This document shows, in pieces, positions 28,280 to 37,845 of a DNA stretch of 64,000 bases; positions within the stretch are counted from its first letter, which is position 1, and every line of letters begins with the position of its first letter. This DNA is from Candidatus Methanomethylophilaceae archaeon. Its GTDB lineage: Archaea > Thermoplasmatota > Thermoplasmata > Methanomassiliicoccales > Methanomethylophilaceae. The notes under the pieces are model-generated. The model was not told the origin of the DNA and ran no database searches. It saw only the letters and a list, made by a program, of their open reading frames with translations. A program made the position numbers and the translations under genes. The stretch covers positions 1-64,000 of the forward strand of contig CALULN010000023.1 of NCBI GenBank assembly GCA_944321505.1. Reading direction: 5' to 3'.

Positions 28280-28960
28280 ATGCACGAGCGCTGGTTGGAG
28301 GAGAGGCACCACGAGCACTACTACAAGCTGGCCAAGAAGCTGGACTACCGCTCCAGGGCATCCTTCAAGCTCATGCAGATAGACGACCGCTTCAACATCC
28401 TCAGGGAGGGGGACAGGGTCGTGGACCTGGGCGCCGCCCCCGGCGGATGGCTCCAGGTGGCGAAGGAGAGGGTCGGCGAGGAGGGCGTCGTCGTCGGCGT
28501 GGACCTGCGGCCGATACGCCCTCTAGAAGGTGTGCAGACCATCGTCGGGGACATCACCGAGGATTCCACCATGCGCCGCCTGCTGGAGATCTTCGAGGGG
28601 CAGGCGGACGTGATCCTGTCGGACATGGCGCCCAACATAGCGGGCCACTACTCCACCGACCATGCCCGCTCGGTGAACCTCTGCGAGTACGCCGTGGGCG
28701 TGGCGGACCGCATCCTGAAGAAGGAGGGGCGGATGGTGATGAAGGTGTTCTACGGTGACATGTTCAACGATCTGAAGCGCCAGCTGGAGGCCAGGTTCAG
28801 GTCGGTGAAGGTCCACTCGCCCGACGCTTCGAGGCCCACATCCTCCGAGATGTACGTGATCTGCAAGGGCTACTTCGCCCGCACCCGCGTGAAGGTCGCC
28901 GAGGATGAGGTCAGGGAGGAGAGGAAGCCCCGCTTCACCGTCAAGGGGAACCTGTCATGA
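28280..28960 (+). CDS. rlmE: 23S rRNA 2'-O-ribose methyltransferase RlmE/FtsJ
   Basis: The product is 226 aa. It is a SAM-dependent ribose methylase of the FtsJ family that acts on the large-subunit rRNA. The KDKE catalytic tetrad is present: Lys30 (RASFKL), Asp115 (LSDMAPN), Lys155 (VMKVFYG) and Glu190 (SSEMYVICKGY). The SAM-binding motif is VVDLGAAPGGWLQVA. The start at 28280 is supported by an AT-rich box (CTGTTAAATCC) about 27 bp upstream. The family ends near GYFARTRVK, so the last 20 residues are a charged tail. The stop overlaps the next gene as ATGA. Confidence 0.93.
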   Translation: MHERWLEERHHEHYYKLAKKLDYRSRASFKLMQIDDRFNILREGDRVVDLGAAPGGWLQVAKERVGEEGVVVGVDLRPIRPLEGVQTIVGDITEDSTMRRLLEIFEGQADVILSDMAPNIAGHYSTDHARSVNLCEYAVGVADRILKKEGRMVMKVFYGDMFNDLKRQLEARFRSVKVHSPDASRPTSSEMYVICKGYFARTRVKVAEDEVREERKPRFTVKGNLS

Positions 28961-29574
28961 CGCCGTCCAAGATCGTATGCATAGGGTGGAACTACCGCCC
29001 CCACATCAGGGAGACGGACGCCGAGCTCCCGAAGGTGCCGGTCGTGTTCCTGAAGCCGCCGTCCTGCATCATCGGAGACGACGATCCCATCGTCATCCCG
29101 GAAGGGGTGACCAATGTGCAGCACGAGGTCGAGTTGGCTATGATCGTCGGCCGCCGCTGCTCCCATGTCTCCGAGGAGGAGGCGATGTCGTTCATCTCGC
29201 ATGTGGCGGTGTTCAACGACGTCACCGCCCGCGACATGCAGTCGGATGCCCGCCGCACCGGGAACCCGTGGTCCGTCGCCAAGGGGATGGACACATTCGG
29301 CCCCATGTCGGAGCCGGTTCCGCCGGAGGGGCTGGACCTTTCGTCCCTGAGGCTGGAGCTGTCGGTGAACGGGGAGGTCAGGCAGCGCGGGTGCACCGCC
29401 GACATGATCTTCGAACCGTCGTTCATCGTGTCGTATATCTCCAAGTATATGACGCTTGAACCGGGGGACGTCATCGCCACAGGCACCCCGGAAGGGGTCT
29501 CGGAGATCCGCAGGGGCGATGCGGTCGAGGCCCGCATCGAGGGCGTCGGCCGCCTGCGCAATCCCGTCGTCTAA
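28957..29574 (+). CDS. Fumarylacetoacetate hydrolase (FAH) family protein
   Basis: The product is 205 aa, a single FAH catalytic domain. Family motifs are visible: IVCIGWNYRPHIRE, VVFLKPPSCIIGDDDPIVIP, VQHEVELAMIVGRR, FNDVTARDMQ, WSVAKGMDTFGPM and DVIATGTPEGVSEIRRGD. Metal ligands of this family (a glutamate pair in HEVELA and an aspartate in NDVTARD) are in place. Substrates in the family include acylpyruvates and oxaloacetate; the one used here cannot be told from sequence. It is translationally coupled to rlmE (ATGA overlap) and overlaps the convergent helicase gene by 4 bp. Confidence 0.88.
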   Translation: MTPSKIVCIGWNYRPHIRETDAELPKVPVVFLKPPSCIIGDDDPIVIPEGVTNVQHEVELAMIVGRRCSHVSEEEAMSFISHVAVFNDVTARDMQSDARRTGNPWSVAKGMDTFGPMSEPVPPEGLDLSSLRLELSVNGEVRQRGCTADMIFEPSFIVSYISKYMTLEPGDVIATGTPEGVSEIRRGDAVEARIEGVGRLRNPVV

Positions 29575-32318
29575 TCCCAGAACCTCTTGTTCCTGGCGAA
29601 GAGCACCTCTGCCGACAGGATGTCCCTGAGGAACTCGTCCTCGTCCGTGTGCATGCTCCTGAGGATCCTTGATGCGGAGTCCGGTCCGACGCCGCGGCCG
29701 GCCAGGGTCATGGCGGCCTTCCTCCCGTCCTCGTTCACCAGGTTGGCGATCCTGCGGACCCGGGCCATATCCTTCCTCTCCTCGGCGGAGAGGGCGCTCC
29801 TGTCCGCCGCGAACAGCTTGATCTTGTCGCGGTCGTACTCCTTCAGCGCGGCGATCATGTTGCCTCCGCACCTGGGGCAGATGAACCTTCTGGGGGCGTC
29901 GCCCACCCTGAACCTCCACTGCGCGGCGCAGTTCAGGCAGGATGCGTACAGCACCTCGTTCTCCAGCCTCCGCTTGAGGGCCATCAGGATGGAGTGGTCC
30001 GCTCTCAGAGGCTGCATCAGCTCCTTGGACCTGGTGATCCCCTCCATGCCCATGGGGGACACGGTGGACACCGCCACCCCGATCTCCCCGTTGCGCATCA
30101 TGGACACCGCCTTCTCGGTGTTCTCGATGTCCAGGTCCTCCCACAGCACCTTGTTCACGGCTTCTCTGTACGCGGGTGTGTCCTTGTGTAGGTCGAAGAG
30201 CCTGCCAAAGTTCATGAAGCGGTGGTCCGCGTCCTTCTCCACGATGCCGAACTTCTTGGCGACGTAGGCGAACCTCCATTTCAGGAAGGAGGAGTTCAGC
30301 ACGGTCATCCTGGCCAGCGCCTCCACCGTCCCCGGCTCTATCCTCCTGAAGGTGTCCATGACGGTATCCGGCGGTATGTTCCTCGGCAGCTCCAGGATTA
30401 TGCGGTACTGGTCGGTGGTCACGCCCACGCTCTCTCCTATCCTGGCCGCCAGCAGGGCCACGAATATCTTGCTGATGGTCTCGTTGACCTTGGTGCCGAA
30501 GCAGGAGTTGATGATCACCAGGCGGTCGCCGAACTCTATGGTGACCAGCTTGTCTGAGGGGACCTTCCACTTCTCCCTCTGCTCGTCTATGTACCTGCGC
30601 ACCTCCGCCGCGGCGTTGCCGTTGCATCTGTATGCGGAAAGGTCGCCGGTGCGGCGCATCCGGCCCACCTCCATGGCCACTTCGAATGGCACGGGGATGT
30701 CGGATCCGGACCAGGACGGCACCGACCCGATGTCACGGGCCTCCTCCACCAGGATCTCGTCCTCTCTCATCTCCACCACCCTCCAGGTCCTGCCTTTGGC
30801 GATGAACATGGCGTTCTGGCCCTCGAAGGTGGCGACGAAGCTCTCGTCCAGGGTCCCGATGACCGCTCTGGTGGCGATGTCACGGATGAAGTACGACCTC
30901 TCGTCGGGGATCATGGAGATGTTGCTGTAGAAGTAATCCATCCCCTTCCTGGACCGGCGGAAGCCGTTCTCGTCCTCGAAGAGCATCCTGATCCCCTTCA
31001 GCTGGTCGAGGACGCTGTCCATGTCCTCTCTCTTCAGGTCGCGGAAGGGATGCGTCCTGCGGAACACGGCGTAGGCGGAGTCCCGGTCCATCCTGCCGGA
31101 CATGGTCATGGCAACCAGCTGGTTCGCCACAACCGTCAGCGGGCAGGGCCTGCCGGAGCTGTCCTCCACCTCCCTGTCCTCGCATCTGCGGGCGACGGCC
31201 ATGGCCTCCATCAGCTCGTCCGGGGCGGTGGCGATGACCTTGGCGGCTATCCTTCCGCCTATGCGGTGGCCGGCTCTGCCGGCCCTCTGGACCATGCGGG
31301 CAACCCTGCGGGGGGAGTTGTACTGGATCACCAGGTCGGTGGTCCCCACGTCGATGCCCAGCTCCAGGGATGAGGTGCAGATCAGCGCCTTCAGCCTGCC
31401 GCTCTTGAAGCGGTCCTCCATCTCGGTCCTCACCTCCTTGGAGAGGGAGCCGTGGTGCACGTCGATGGGGAACTCCGGGTCCCAGTGGCGGAACCTGGCC
31501 GCCAGCCACTCCGCCGTCTCCCTGGTGTTGACGAAGAAGAGGGTGGACCTGCCCTCCTCGATGAGCTGCCTGGCCCTGACCATGACGGAGATTATGTCCG
31601 GGTCTCCCTGCAGCCTGTCCAGGAGGACGGGGTCGTCGCAGGGGTCCGGGCGCTCGACGGATATGTCCATGTCGCGGTGGGTGTCGTGCCTGCAGAGCGT
31701 CACCTTCCGCTTCACGCCGGCAAGGAACCTGGCCACCTCCTCCCCGTTGCCCACGGTGGCCGACAGGCCGATGCGCTGGAACTCACCGGCAAGCATCACC
31801 AGCCTCTCAAGGGCCACGGACAGCTGGGCGCCGCGCTCGGTGTCCGCCAGCTCGTGGATCTCGTCCACCACCACCCAGCGGATGTTCTTCATGTGCTGGG
31901 CCAGACGCTTCCCGGTGAACATGACCTGCAGGGTCTCCGGCGTGGTGATCAGCACGTCCGGCGGGTGTAGGGACTGGCGGTTCCTGTCGGAGGCGGACGT
32001 GTCCCCGTGGCGGACGTCCACCGATATGCCGAGGTCCCCGCCGATGTCCTCGAGCCTGCGGAACATGTCCCTGTTGAGGGCCCTGAGGGGGGTGATGTAC
32101 AGGCATCTGATCCCCGGATGCTTCCCCTCCTCCCGCATGGCGTCGAGGATGGGGAGCATGGCGGCCTCCGTCTTCCCGATGCCGGTGGGGGCCAGCAGGA
32201 GCACGTTGTCCCCTCTGGCGATCCTGGGCCCCGCATCGCGCTGCGGAGCCGTCGGCTCGGTGAGCCCCCTGGCGCCCAGCACCTCGCGGAGCTCGGGTGA
32301 CAGGTAGTCGAAGGTCAT
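29571..32318 (-). CDS. Lhr-type superfamily 2 helicase with C-terminal zinc ribbon
   Basis: The product is 915 aa, the size of archaeal Lhr core proteins (SF2 DNA helicases linked to repair of stalled forks). Motifs are Walker A APTGIGKT (43-50), DEIH (152-155), IGLSATVGN and the RecA2 motifs CTSSLELGIDVGTTDLVIQY and QRAGRAGHR. A winged-helix and Lhr-specific domain follow (GTLDESFVATFEGQNAMFIAKGRTWRVVE). A zinc ribbon lies near residues 792-818 (CLNCAAQWRF...CPRCGGNM), then a helical tail with possible HhH features (GRGVGPDSASRILRSM). It is a paralogue of the much larger helicase at 10574-15940. A strong hairpin precedes it. Confidence 0.88.
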   Translation of the reverse strand: MTFDYLSPELREVLGARGLTEPTAPQRDAGPRIARGDNVLLLAPTGIGKTEAAMLPILDAMREEGKHPGIRCLYITPLRALNRDMFRRLEDIGGDLGISVDVRHGDTSASDRNRQSLHPPDVLITTPETLQVMFTGKRLAQHMKNIRWVVVDEIHELADTERGAQLSVALERLVMLAGEFQRIGLSATVGNGEEVARFLAGVKRKVTLCRHDTHRDMDISVERPDPCDDPVLLDRLQGDPDIISVMVRARQLIEEGRSTLFFVNTRETAEWLAARFRHWDPEFPIDVHHGSLSKEVRTEMEDRFKSGRLKALICTSSLELGIDVGTTDLVIQYNSPRRVARMVQRAGRAGHRIGGRIAAKVIATAPDELMEAMAVARRCEDREVEDSSGRPCPLTVVANQLVAMTMSGRMDRDSAYAVFRRTHPFRDLKREDMDSVLDQLKGIRMLFEDENGFRRSRKGMDYFYSNISMIPDERSYFIRDIATRAVIGTLDESFVATFEGQNAMFIAKGRTWRVVEMREDEILVEEARDIGSVPSWSGSDIPVPFEVAMEVGRMRRTGDLSAYRCNGNAAAEVRRYIDEQREKWKVPSDKLVTIEFGDRLVIINSCFGTKVNETISKIFVALLAARIGESVGVTTDQYRIILELPRNIPPDTVMDTFRRIEPGTVEALARMTVLNSSFLKWRFAYVAKKFGIVEKDADHRFMNFGRLFDLHKDTPAYREAVNKVLWEDLDIENTEKAVSMMRNGEIGVAVSTVSPMGMEGITRSKELMQPLRADHSILMALKRRLENEVLYASCLNCAAQWRFRVGDAPRRFICPRCGGNMIAALKEYDRDKIKLFAADRSALSAEERKDMARVRRIANLVNEDGRKAAMTLAGRGVGPDSASRILRSMHTDEDEFLRDILSAEVLFARNKRFWD

Positions 32319-32331
32319 GTGTAAGAATGAT

Positions 32332-32351
32332 GCCGGGCCCGGAGGCCCGGC
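32332..32351 (-). terminator. Perfect hairpin between the HdrD-like and helicase genes
   Basis: GCCGGGCC and GGCCCGGC form an eight-base-pair stem around a four-base loop. On the minus strand it lies 13 bp after the HdrD-like stop and 13 bp before the helicase ATG. A short ATCATTCTT follows. It may terminate or attenuate read-through into the helicase gene. Confidence 0.5.
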
Positions 32352-32364
32352 GGTTGGGGTTTTA

Positions 32365-33990
32365 TCACTTTCTCTTCTTGGCCTTCTTCATCGCGCGCAT
32401 CTGCTCTTTGACCTTGTCGCGGATGATGATGGCCTGCTTCTCGCCGTCGGTGATCTCGGCGGGGTCGAACTTCAGGACGACCCATCCGTCCTCCTCGAGG
32501 ATCGGGCGCACCGCCGACTCGTCCTCCTCGACGTAGACGGCGACCTTGCCCTTCACGAAGGCGACGGGGATCTGGTACTCTCCGTAGTACCTCCTGCACC
32601 TGAGCTTCTTGTTCCAGGCGGCCCTCCTGACCACTCCCTCGGGGGTGAGCTCGTAGTTGAAGTCGTCTCCGTAGTCCTCCTCATCGGCGTCGTCGGCCTC
32701 GGCGGGAGCGGGCTCCTCGACGGGGGCCGGTGCGGGCTCTGGCTTGACCTCGGGGACAGGCTCCGGCTTCACCTCGGGTTTGGGCTCCGGCTTGGGTCCG
32801 GTGACCTCCAGGAGGATCTCGGAGATGTCCACGACCTGCACCTTGGAGCCGATCTTCTTGGCGCCGGCCTTCAGGTTGAGGACGCAGAAGGGGCAGGCGG
32901 TGGCGATGACCTCGGCGCCGACGGCCTCGGCGTCGCGGATCCTCTCGGCGGCGATGTTGACGGCGAAGTCGTTGAAGGCGGACTTGTATCCTCCTCCGGC
33001 ACCGCAGCAGCGGGAGTTCTCCCTGTTCTTCTCCATCTCCACGAACTCCAGGCCCTTGATCTTCTTCAGGATGTTCCTGGGCTCCTCGTAGACCTTGGAG
33101 TGCCTGCCCAGGTGGCAGGGGTCGTGGTAGGTGACCTTGTGGTTGTACTCGTTGTTGAGGGGGAGCTTCCTCTCCTTGATAAGGCGGTCCACGTACTGGG
33201 TGAAGTGGTAGACGTTCTGGCCGGTCTTGGAGTAGTAGTCGCCGAAGTTGGACGAAACGGTCTTGAAGCATCCTGCGCAGGTCATGACCATGTCCTTGGC
33301 GCCGATGGCGTCGGCCTTGGTGACGGTGGTGATGGCCAGGTTCATGGTGTGGCTGGTGATGCCGGTCCTGAGCATGGGGGAGGAGCAGCAGACCTCGTCC
33401 TCGCCGAGGCAGTTGACCTTGACGCCGGCGCGGGCCAGCACCTTGACTCCCGCGGTGGGGATGTGCTGCATCCTGTAGGAGCCGGTGCATCCCGCGAACA
33501 TGATCGCGTCGGGGACAGGGGCCCTCTCGACGTCCTCGGGCCACCAGGCGTCCCTCTTGGAGCGGGGCTCCCCGAAGGAGTTGCCGGTCCTGGCGATCTT
33601 GTCGGATATGCCCTTGTGGACGGGCATCGGGGCGACGCCCTGCTGCACCAGCCATGCCCTGACGGTCTCCCAGAGCTTGACCAGCTCGATGTTGGCGTGG
33701 CAGACGGCCTCGCAGTTCCCGCATCCAGTGCACTTGAACATCGCGTCCACGAAGTCGGGGGAGATCTCCACCTTCCTGCCCAGCAGCTTGTCGGTGGCGC
33801 CGAAGCCCCTCTTGTCCAGCTGGTTGAGGTAGTAGATCTTCCCTCTGGCGGTGACCGACTCCCAGGGGGTCTGTCTGTGTGTCTCGCAGACATCTATGCA
33901 GTATCCGCACATCTGACATTGGGCGAGCTCGCGGGTGATCCTCGGGAGCTTGATGAGCTTGGGCTTCTCAGGCAGGTTGATCGTGGCCAT
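32365..33990 (-). CDS. HdrD-like heterodisulfide reductase subunit with C-terminal extension
   Basis: The product is 541 aa. Two 4Fe-4S motifs are N-terminal: Cys25, 28, 31, 35 (CQMCGYCIDVC) and Cys87, 90, 93, 97 (CTGCGNCEAVC). Two CCG domains follow, with CLGEDEVCCSSPMLRTG and RCCGAGGGYKSAFND; these bind the non-cubane clusters of the HdrB/HdrD site that reduces CoM-S-S-CoB or other disulfides. HdrD is normally about 400 aa. Here a Pro/Glu/Lys-rich linker (starting near GPKPEPKPEV) and a C-terminal domain of about 100 residues (NYELTPEGVVRRAAWNKKLRCRRYYGEYQ...) are added; I do not recognise this domain. No hdrE or glcD partner is adjacent. A generic CCG-domain oxidoreductase is the alternative. 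It is divergent from a cysteine desulfurase. Confidence 0.8.
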   Translation of the reverse strand: MATINLPEKPKLIKLPRITRELAQCQMCGYCIDVCETHRQTPWESVTARGKIYYLNQLDKRGFGATDKLLGRKVEISPDFVDAMFKCTGCGNCEAVCHANIELVKLWETVRAWLVQQGVAPMPVHKGISDKIARTGNSFGEPRSKRDAWWPEDVERAPVPDAIMFAGCTGSYRMQHIPTAGVKVLARAGVKVNCLGEDEVCCSSPMLRTGITSHTMNLAITTVTKADAIGAKDMVMTCAGCFKTVSSNFGDYYSKTGQNVYHFTQYVDRLIKERKLPLNNEYNHKVTYHDPCHLGRHSKVYEEPRNILKKIKGLEFVEMEKNRENSRCCGAGGGYKSAFNDFAVNIAAERIRDAEAVGAEVIATACPFCVLNLKAGAKKIGSKVQVVDISEILLEVTGPKPEPKPEVKPEPVPEVKPEPAPAPVEEPAPAEADDADEEDYGDDFNYELTPEGVVRRAAWNKKLRCRRYYGEYQIPVAFVKGKVAVYVEEDESAVRPILEEDGWVVLKFDPAEITDGEKQAIIIRDKVKEQMRAMKKAKKRK

Positions 33991-34127
33991 GTCTTCATCC
34001 TCAATATGGTCGCATCCGCCCTGTCTAGCGATAGGCGGAGCTGTGGATTGTTGCGGAAAACTCCGTCGGGGTATTTGTAGGTATTGGGGCCGTTCGCTAG
34101 AGCCACACATCCGGAAACGCCTTCGAT

Positions 34128-34140
34128 TACGAAATTCGTA
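34128..34140. promoter_or_regulatory. AT-rich palindrome between divergent Fe-S genes
   Basis: TACGAAATTCGTA is a perfect 13-bp palindrome, with an odd central base, in the 250-bp gap between the HdrD-like gene and the cysteine desulfurase gene. It abuts an AATATAC box (34142-34148). It could be an operator for either gene. The rest of this gap holds only TATA-like elements. Confidence 0.4.
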
Positions 34141-34240
34141 GAATATACGATAGCCAGACATCGTACGGAATGTATGCCAGATGATGGATTGGTTGGCACA
34201 GCGGCAAAAACGGTATATCCGCGGCCTCAGATTCCGTCCC

Positions 34241-35374
34241 ATGAGCCCGGGAATGGCGTATTTCGACAACGCCGCCACCACCATGACCCTTCCGGAGGTG
34301 GCGGAGGAGATGCGCCCGTACTTCACGGAGATGTACGGGAACCCTAGCAGCCTCCACGAGATGGGTGCCGAGGCGGCCGCGGCGGTCAGGACCGCCCGCA
34401 AGAGGATGGCGGACGCCTTCGGATGCTACCCGTCCGAGGTATATTTCACCGCCGGAGGCACCGAGGCGGACAACATGGCCATCCTGGGCACGCTGCCGGA
34501 CGGCGGCGGACGCATCGTCACCAGCGCCATCGAGCACTCCGCCGTGCTGGAGACCTGCGGCGAGGTGAGGCGGAGAGGCGGCTCGTCGACCGTCATCCCC
34601 GTCGACGGGGAGGGGTTCATCGACCTGTCCGCTCTGGATTCGGCGATGGGGGACGACGTGTACCTGGTCTCCGTCATGGCGGCCAACAACGTCATCGGCA
34701 CCATCGAGGACATCCGGGAGTGCGCCAGGATAGCCCACGAGCACGGCGCCCTGTTCCATACGGACGCGGTGCAGGGGTTCACCAAGATGGACATCGACGT
34801 CCGCAGGGACGGCATCGACATGCTCTCCGTCTCCGGCCACAAGATCCACGGCCCCAAGGGCATCGGGGCCCTCTACGTCAGGACGGGGACCCCCATCCGC
34901 CCCATAGTCTTCGGAGGCGGGCAGGAGGGCGGCCTGAGGTCATCGACAGAGAACGTCCCGGGCATAGTGGGGATAGGGAAGGCGGCGGAGATCGCCATGT
35001 CCAACATGGGCAGGGACATGCGCAGGATGACCGAGGTCCGCGACCGCATAATCGACTCCGTCCTGGACCTGCCGGGCGCCGGGCTCAACGGCCCCGGGAG
35101 CCACAGGCTCTGCAACAACGCCCACTTCCGCTTCGACGGCGTCAGGGGCAACAGCCTCGTCCTCGCGCTGAGCAGGAAGGGCGTGGCCGCCAGCACGGCA
35201 TCGGCCTGCTCCGCCGGCGACACCGAGCCCTCCCACGTGCTCTCTGCGATAGGGCTCTCCCCTGCGGAGTCCCTCTCCGCCCTGAGGGTCACCATATCCC
35301 ACATGACGACGGACAGGGAGGTGGACCTCCTGCTGGACGCCCTTCCGGGCGCCCTGCGGGAGTCCAGGGTCTAA
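34241..35374 (+). CDS. Cysteine desulfurase, NifS/IscS type
   Basis: The product is 377 aa. This PLP enzyme takes sulfur from cysteine for Fe-S clusters and tRNA thiolation. Motifs are [37 protein letters not shown] and [11 protein letters not shown] with the PLP lysine at 201, plus the persulfide cysteine at 323 in [14 protein letters not shown]. The Cys loop with insertion and 'SACSAG' resembles the IscS/NifS group rather than SufS. The ATG at 34241 is chosen over 34181 because a TATA box (GGTATATCC, 34211-34219) lies 26 bp upstream. The 3' end overlaps convergent copA by 4 bp. Confidence 0.93.
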   Translation: MSPGMAYFDNAATTMTLPEVAEEMRPYFTEMYGNPSSLHEMGAEAAAAVRTARKRMADAFGCYPSEVYFTAGGTEADNMAILGTLPDGGGRIVTSAIEHSAVLETCGEVRRRGGSSTVIPVDGEGFIDLSALDSAMGDDVYLVSVMAANNVIGTIEDIRECARIAHEHGALFHTDAVQGFTKMDIDVRRDGIDMLSVSGHKIHGPKGIGALYVRTGTPIRPIVFGGGQEGGLRSSTENVPGIVGIGKAAEIAMSNMGRDMRRMTEVRDRIIDSVLDLPGAGLNGPGSHRLCNNAHFRFDGVRGNSLVLALSRKGVAASTASACSAGDTEPSHVLSAIGLSPAESLSALRVTISHMTTDREVDLLLDALPGALRESRV

Positions 35375-37521
35375 TACTCGGGGTCGAACCTCCTCAGCCT
35401 CAGCGCGTTGGTCACCACCGACAGCGAGGACAGGGACATGGCCGCCGCCGCGATCATGGGCATGTGGTCGAACTCGGCCATCCCCAGCAGGTACGGCAGT
35501 CCCGCCGCTATCGGGATGCAGACTGCGTTGTAGCAGAACGCCAGGAACAGGTTCTCCTTGATGTTCCTCAGCGTCCGGCGGCCGTAGTCCACCGTGCGGG
35601 GCAGGTTGTACAGGTCGTCGTTCAGCAGCACCACGTCCGCGGAGCCCAGGGCGATGTTGGTCCCGGACCCCATGGCCACGCCCACGTCCGCTTGGGCCAG
35701 TGCGGGGGAGTCGTTGATTCCGTCCCCCACCATCATGACGGTGCGGCCGGCGACCTGGAGGTCCTTCACCCTCTCGGTCTTGTCCCCCGGGAGGGCGCCT
35801 GCGTGCACCTCCCTTATGCCGCACTCGTCGGCGACCCTGCGGACGGAGGACTCCCCGTCTCCGGAGACGACGACCGTCGCCACGCCCCTCTCCTGCAGCA
35901 GGGACACGGTCTCCGTGGCTCCCTCCCTGAGGCTGTCGGACAGCGATACGATCGCTTTCTGCTCGCCGTCGACGGATACGACCACATGGGTGGTCCCGTC
36001 GTCGGCGGAGTGCTCTGAGCCGAACAGGCCGGCGGACCCCGCGGTCATGCGCCTCCCGCCGGATGTGAAGGATATCCCCTTGCCCACGGTGTACTCGAAT
36101 CCGGAGACCTCTGCGGGCTCGATGCCGCGCTCTCTGCAGTACTCCACTATGGCCTTCCCCACCGGGTGCTCGGACATGGATTCGGCGGCCATTACCGCCG
36201 GGAGGACATCCCCGTCGCCTTCGAACCCCGTGACCCTGGGCCTGCCGAGGGTGAGGGTGCCCGTCTTGTCCAGTATGATGGAGTCCACCCTGCCGCTGCG
36301 CTCCAGCGACGCGGCGTCCCGGAACAGGATGCCGTGCTCCGCCGCCTTCCCAGACCCGACGGTTATGGCGAGAGGGGTCGCCAGCCCCAGGGCGCAGGGG
36401 CATGATATGACCAGCACCGAGATCATCACGTTCAGCGAGAACCCGGCGTCCCTGCCGGACAGGAACCATCCTATGGCCGCCAGCACGGCGATGGCGATCA
36501 CTGTGGGCACGAACACCGCGGCGACCCTGTCCGCCATCCGGGCCACCGGGGCCTTGGTGGCCTTGGCCTCCTCCAGCATGGCGGCTATCTCCGACACGAA
36601 GGTGTCCCCTCCGGTCTTCTCCACCGTGAAGCGGAACGCTCCGTCAACGTTCATGGTGCCGGTGAACACCTCCGCGCCCTCCTCTTTGAGGACGGGCATG
36701 GGCTCCCCGGTGAGCATGGACTCGTCCACCGACGTCCTGCCTTCGGCAACCCTCCCGTCGGCGGGGATGCGCTCCCCCGGACGGACGGCGACCAGGTCCC
36801 CGACTGCGAGTTCACTGACCGGTATACGGACCTCGGCGCCGTCCCTGACCACAGATGTCTCCTCGGGGATCAGGGTCAGCAGCCTGCTGACGGCGTCGTC
36901 CGCTCTGATCCTCGACCTGAACTCCAGCCATTTGCCGACGGATATCAGCGTGATGATCATGGCGGCGGAGTCGAAGCATATGCCTGAGACCGAATCCGCC
37001 CCCAGGTATGACGCCGCGGTCAGGTACGTGCTGTACAGGAACGCCGTGCCGGACCCCAGGGACACCAGTGTGTCCATGGTTGGGCTGCGGTGCAGCAGGG
37101 CGGGTATGCCCTTGACGAAGAACTTCCTGCCGAGGACCACCACCGGCAGCGCCAGCAGCAGCTGCACGGTGCCATAGAGGGCGGGGTCGCTTTGGAGCGG
37201 CACCCGCAGGCCGAACATGGGGCCCATGGCGTAGATCGTGAGTATGACGGTGAGAACCGCGGACACGCCGATGGCGCGGATGTCCCATCCGCCACCGTCG
37301 TCCGCCTTCTCCGCCACGGGGTACCCGGCCCTGGACAACTCCCTTTTGATCGCGTCCTCGTCTATCCTGTCGGGGTCGTACGTCACCGAAACCATGTTGC
37401 TGGAGAAGACCGCATCCACGTCCGTGATGCCGTCCGCGGATTTCAGCGCCTTCTCGATCCTGGCGGAGCATGCCGCGCAGGACATCCCGGTGACCTTGAA
37501 CGTCTTCCTCTCTTCGGTCAT
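35371..37521 (-). CDS. copA: Copper-exporting P1B-type ATPase CopA
   Basis: The product is 716 aa. It pumps Cu(I) across the cytoplasmic membrane using ATP. One N-terminal heavy-metal domain carries GMSCAACS (Cys15, Cys18). The membrane metal site CPC is in [14 protein letters not shown] near residue 373. The phosphorylation loop DKTGTLT is near 417, TGEPMPV lies in the actuator domain, SEHPVGKAI gives the nucleotide-binding HP motif, and [16 protein letters not shown] the hinge. Six to eight TM helices are evident. The ATG overlaps the copZ stop as ATGA, so the two are one operon. Only one metal domain is fused; many CopA proteins have two. Confidence 0.95.
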   Translation of the reverse strand: MTEERKTFKVTGMSCAACSARIEKALKSADGITDVDAVFSSNMVSVTYDPDRIDEDAIKRELSRAGYPVAEKADDGGGWDIRAIGVSAVLTVILTIYAMGPMFGLRVPLQSDPALYGTVQLLLALPVVVLGRKFFVKGIPALLHRSPTMDTLVSLGSGTAFLYSTYLTAASYLGADSVSGICFDSAAMIITLISVGKWLEFRSRIRADDAVSRLLTLIPEETSVVRDGAEVRIPVSELAVGDLVAVRPGERIPADGRVAEGRTSVDESMLTGEPMPVLKEEGAEVFTGTMNVDGAFRFTVEKTGGDTFVSEIAAMLEEAKATKAPVARMADRVAAVFVPTVIAIAVLAAIGWFLSGRDAGFSLNVMISVLVISCPCALGLATPLAITVGSGKAAEHGILFRDAASLERSGRVDSIILDKTGTLTLGRPRVTGFEGDGDVLPAVMAAESMSEHPVGKAIVEYCRERGIEPAEVSGFEYTVGKGISFTSGGRRMTAGSAGLFGSEHSADDGTTHVVVSVDGEQKAIVSLSDSLREGATETVSLLQERGVATVVVSGDGESSVRRVADECGIREVHAGALPGDKTERVKDLQVAGRTVMMVGDGINDSPALAQADVGVAMGSGTNIALGSADVVLLNDDLYNLPRTVDYGRRTLRNIKENLFLAFCYNAVCIPIAAGLPYLLGMAEFDHMPMIAAAAMSLSSLSVVTNALRLRRFDPEY

Positions 37522-37742
37522 CCCAGCAGCCCGTGCTTCACCTTCGCCTTGAATCCGGCGTCGATGACCGCCCTCACCAGGACATCGTCGGCTATCTTCC
37601 TGTCCGCGGTGACCACGGCGGTGCCCTTCTTGGGGTCCGCCACGGCGGAGGTGACGCCCTCGATCTCCGAGAGGGCCTTCTCCACCTTGGCTTTGCACAT
37701 GTCGCACTTCATGCCTTCGACGGCCAGCTTGATCTTCTCCAT
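37518..37742 (-). CDS. copZ: CopZ-like copper chaperone (heavy-metal-associated domain)
   Basis: The product is 74 aa, one HMA ferredoxin-like domain with [15 protein letters not shown]; the metal cysteines are Cys13 and Cys16. It would carry Cu(I) to CopA, encoded immediately downstream with an ATGA overlap. The start at 37742 is supported by a TATA-like box (CTTAAATA on the minus strand, 37765-37772) about 26 bp upstream, so the operon mRNA should be leaderless. A perfect inverted repeat sits just beyond the box. Confidence 0.88.
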   Translation of the reverse strand: MEKIKLAVEGMKCDMCKAKVEKALSEIEGVTSAVADPKKGTAVVTADRKIADDVLVRAVIDAGFKAKVKHGLLG

Positions 37743-37771
37743 AACGGCGTTACATGAGTGTGGGTATTTAA

Positions 37772-37789
37772 GTTTAGGGAAGTCTAAAC
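37772..37789 (-). promoter_or_regulatory. Inverted repeat at the copZA promoter (probable operator)
   Basis: GTTTAG, 6 bp, CTAAAC forms a perfect six-base dyad. It lies directly upstream of the copZ TATA box, in the BRE position for the minus-strand promoter. Binding here would affect TFB recruitment, as expected for a copper-responsive regulator. No such regulator gene is adjacent. Confidence 0.5.
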
Positions 37790-37845
37790 ATGGCTTCAGG
37801 CGGCTGTGCATCAGGTTTTAACATCATTCCGCGATACGGATAACC

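Noticed and set aside
34181-34240. Twenty-residue N-terminal extension of the cysteine desulfurase
   Set aside because: The extension contains the TATA box for the ATG at 34241 and is not part of the family's N-terminus.
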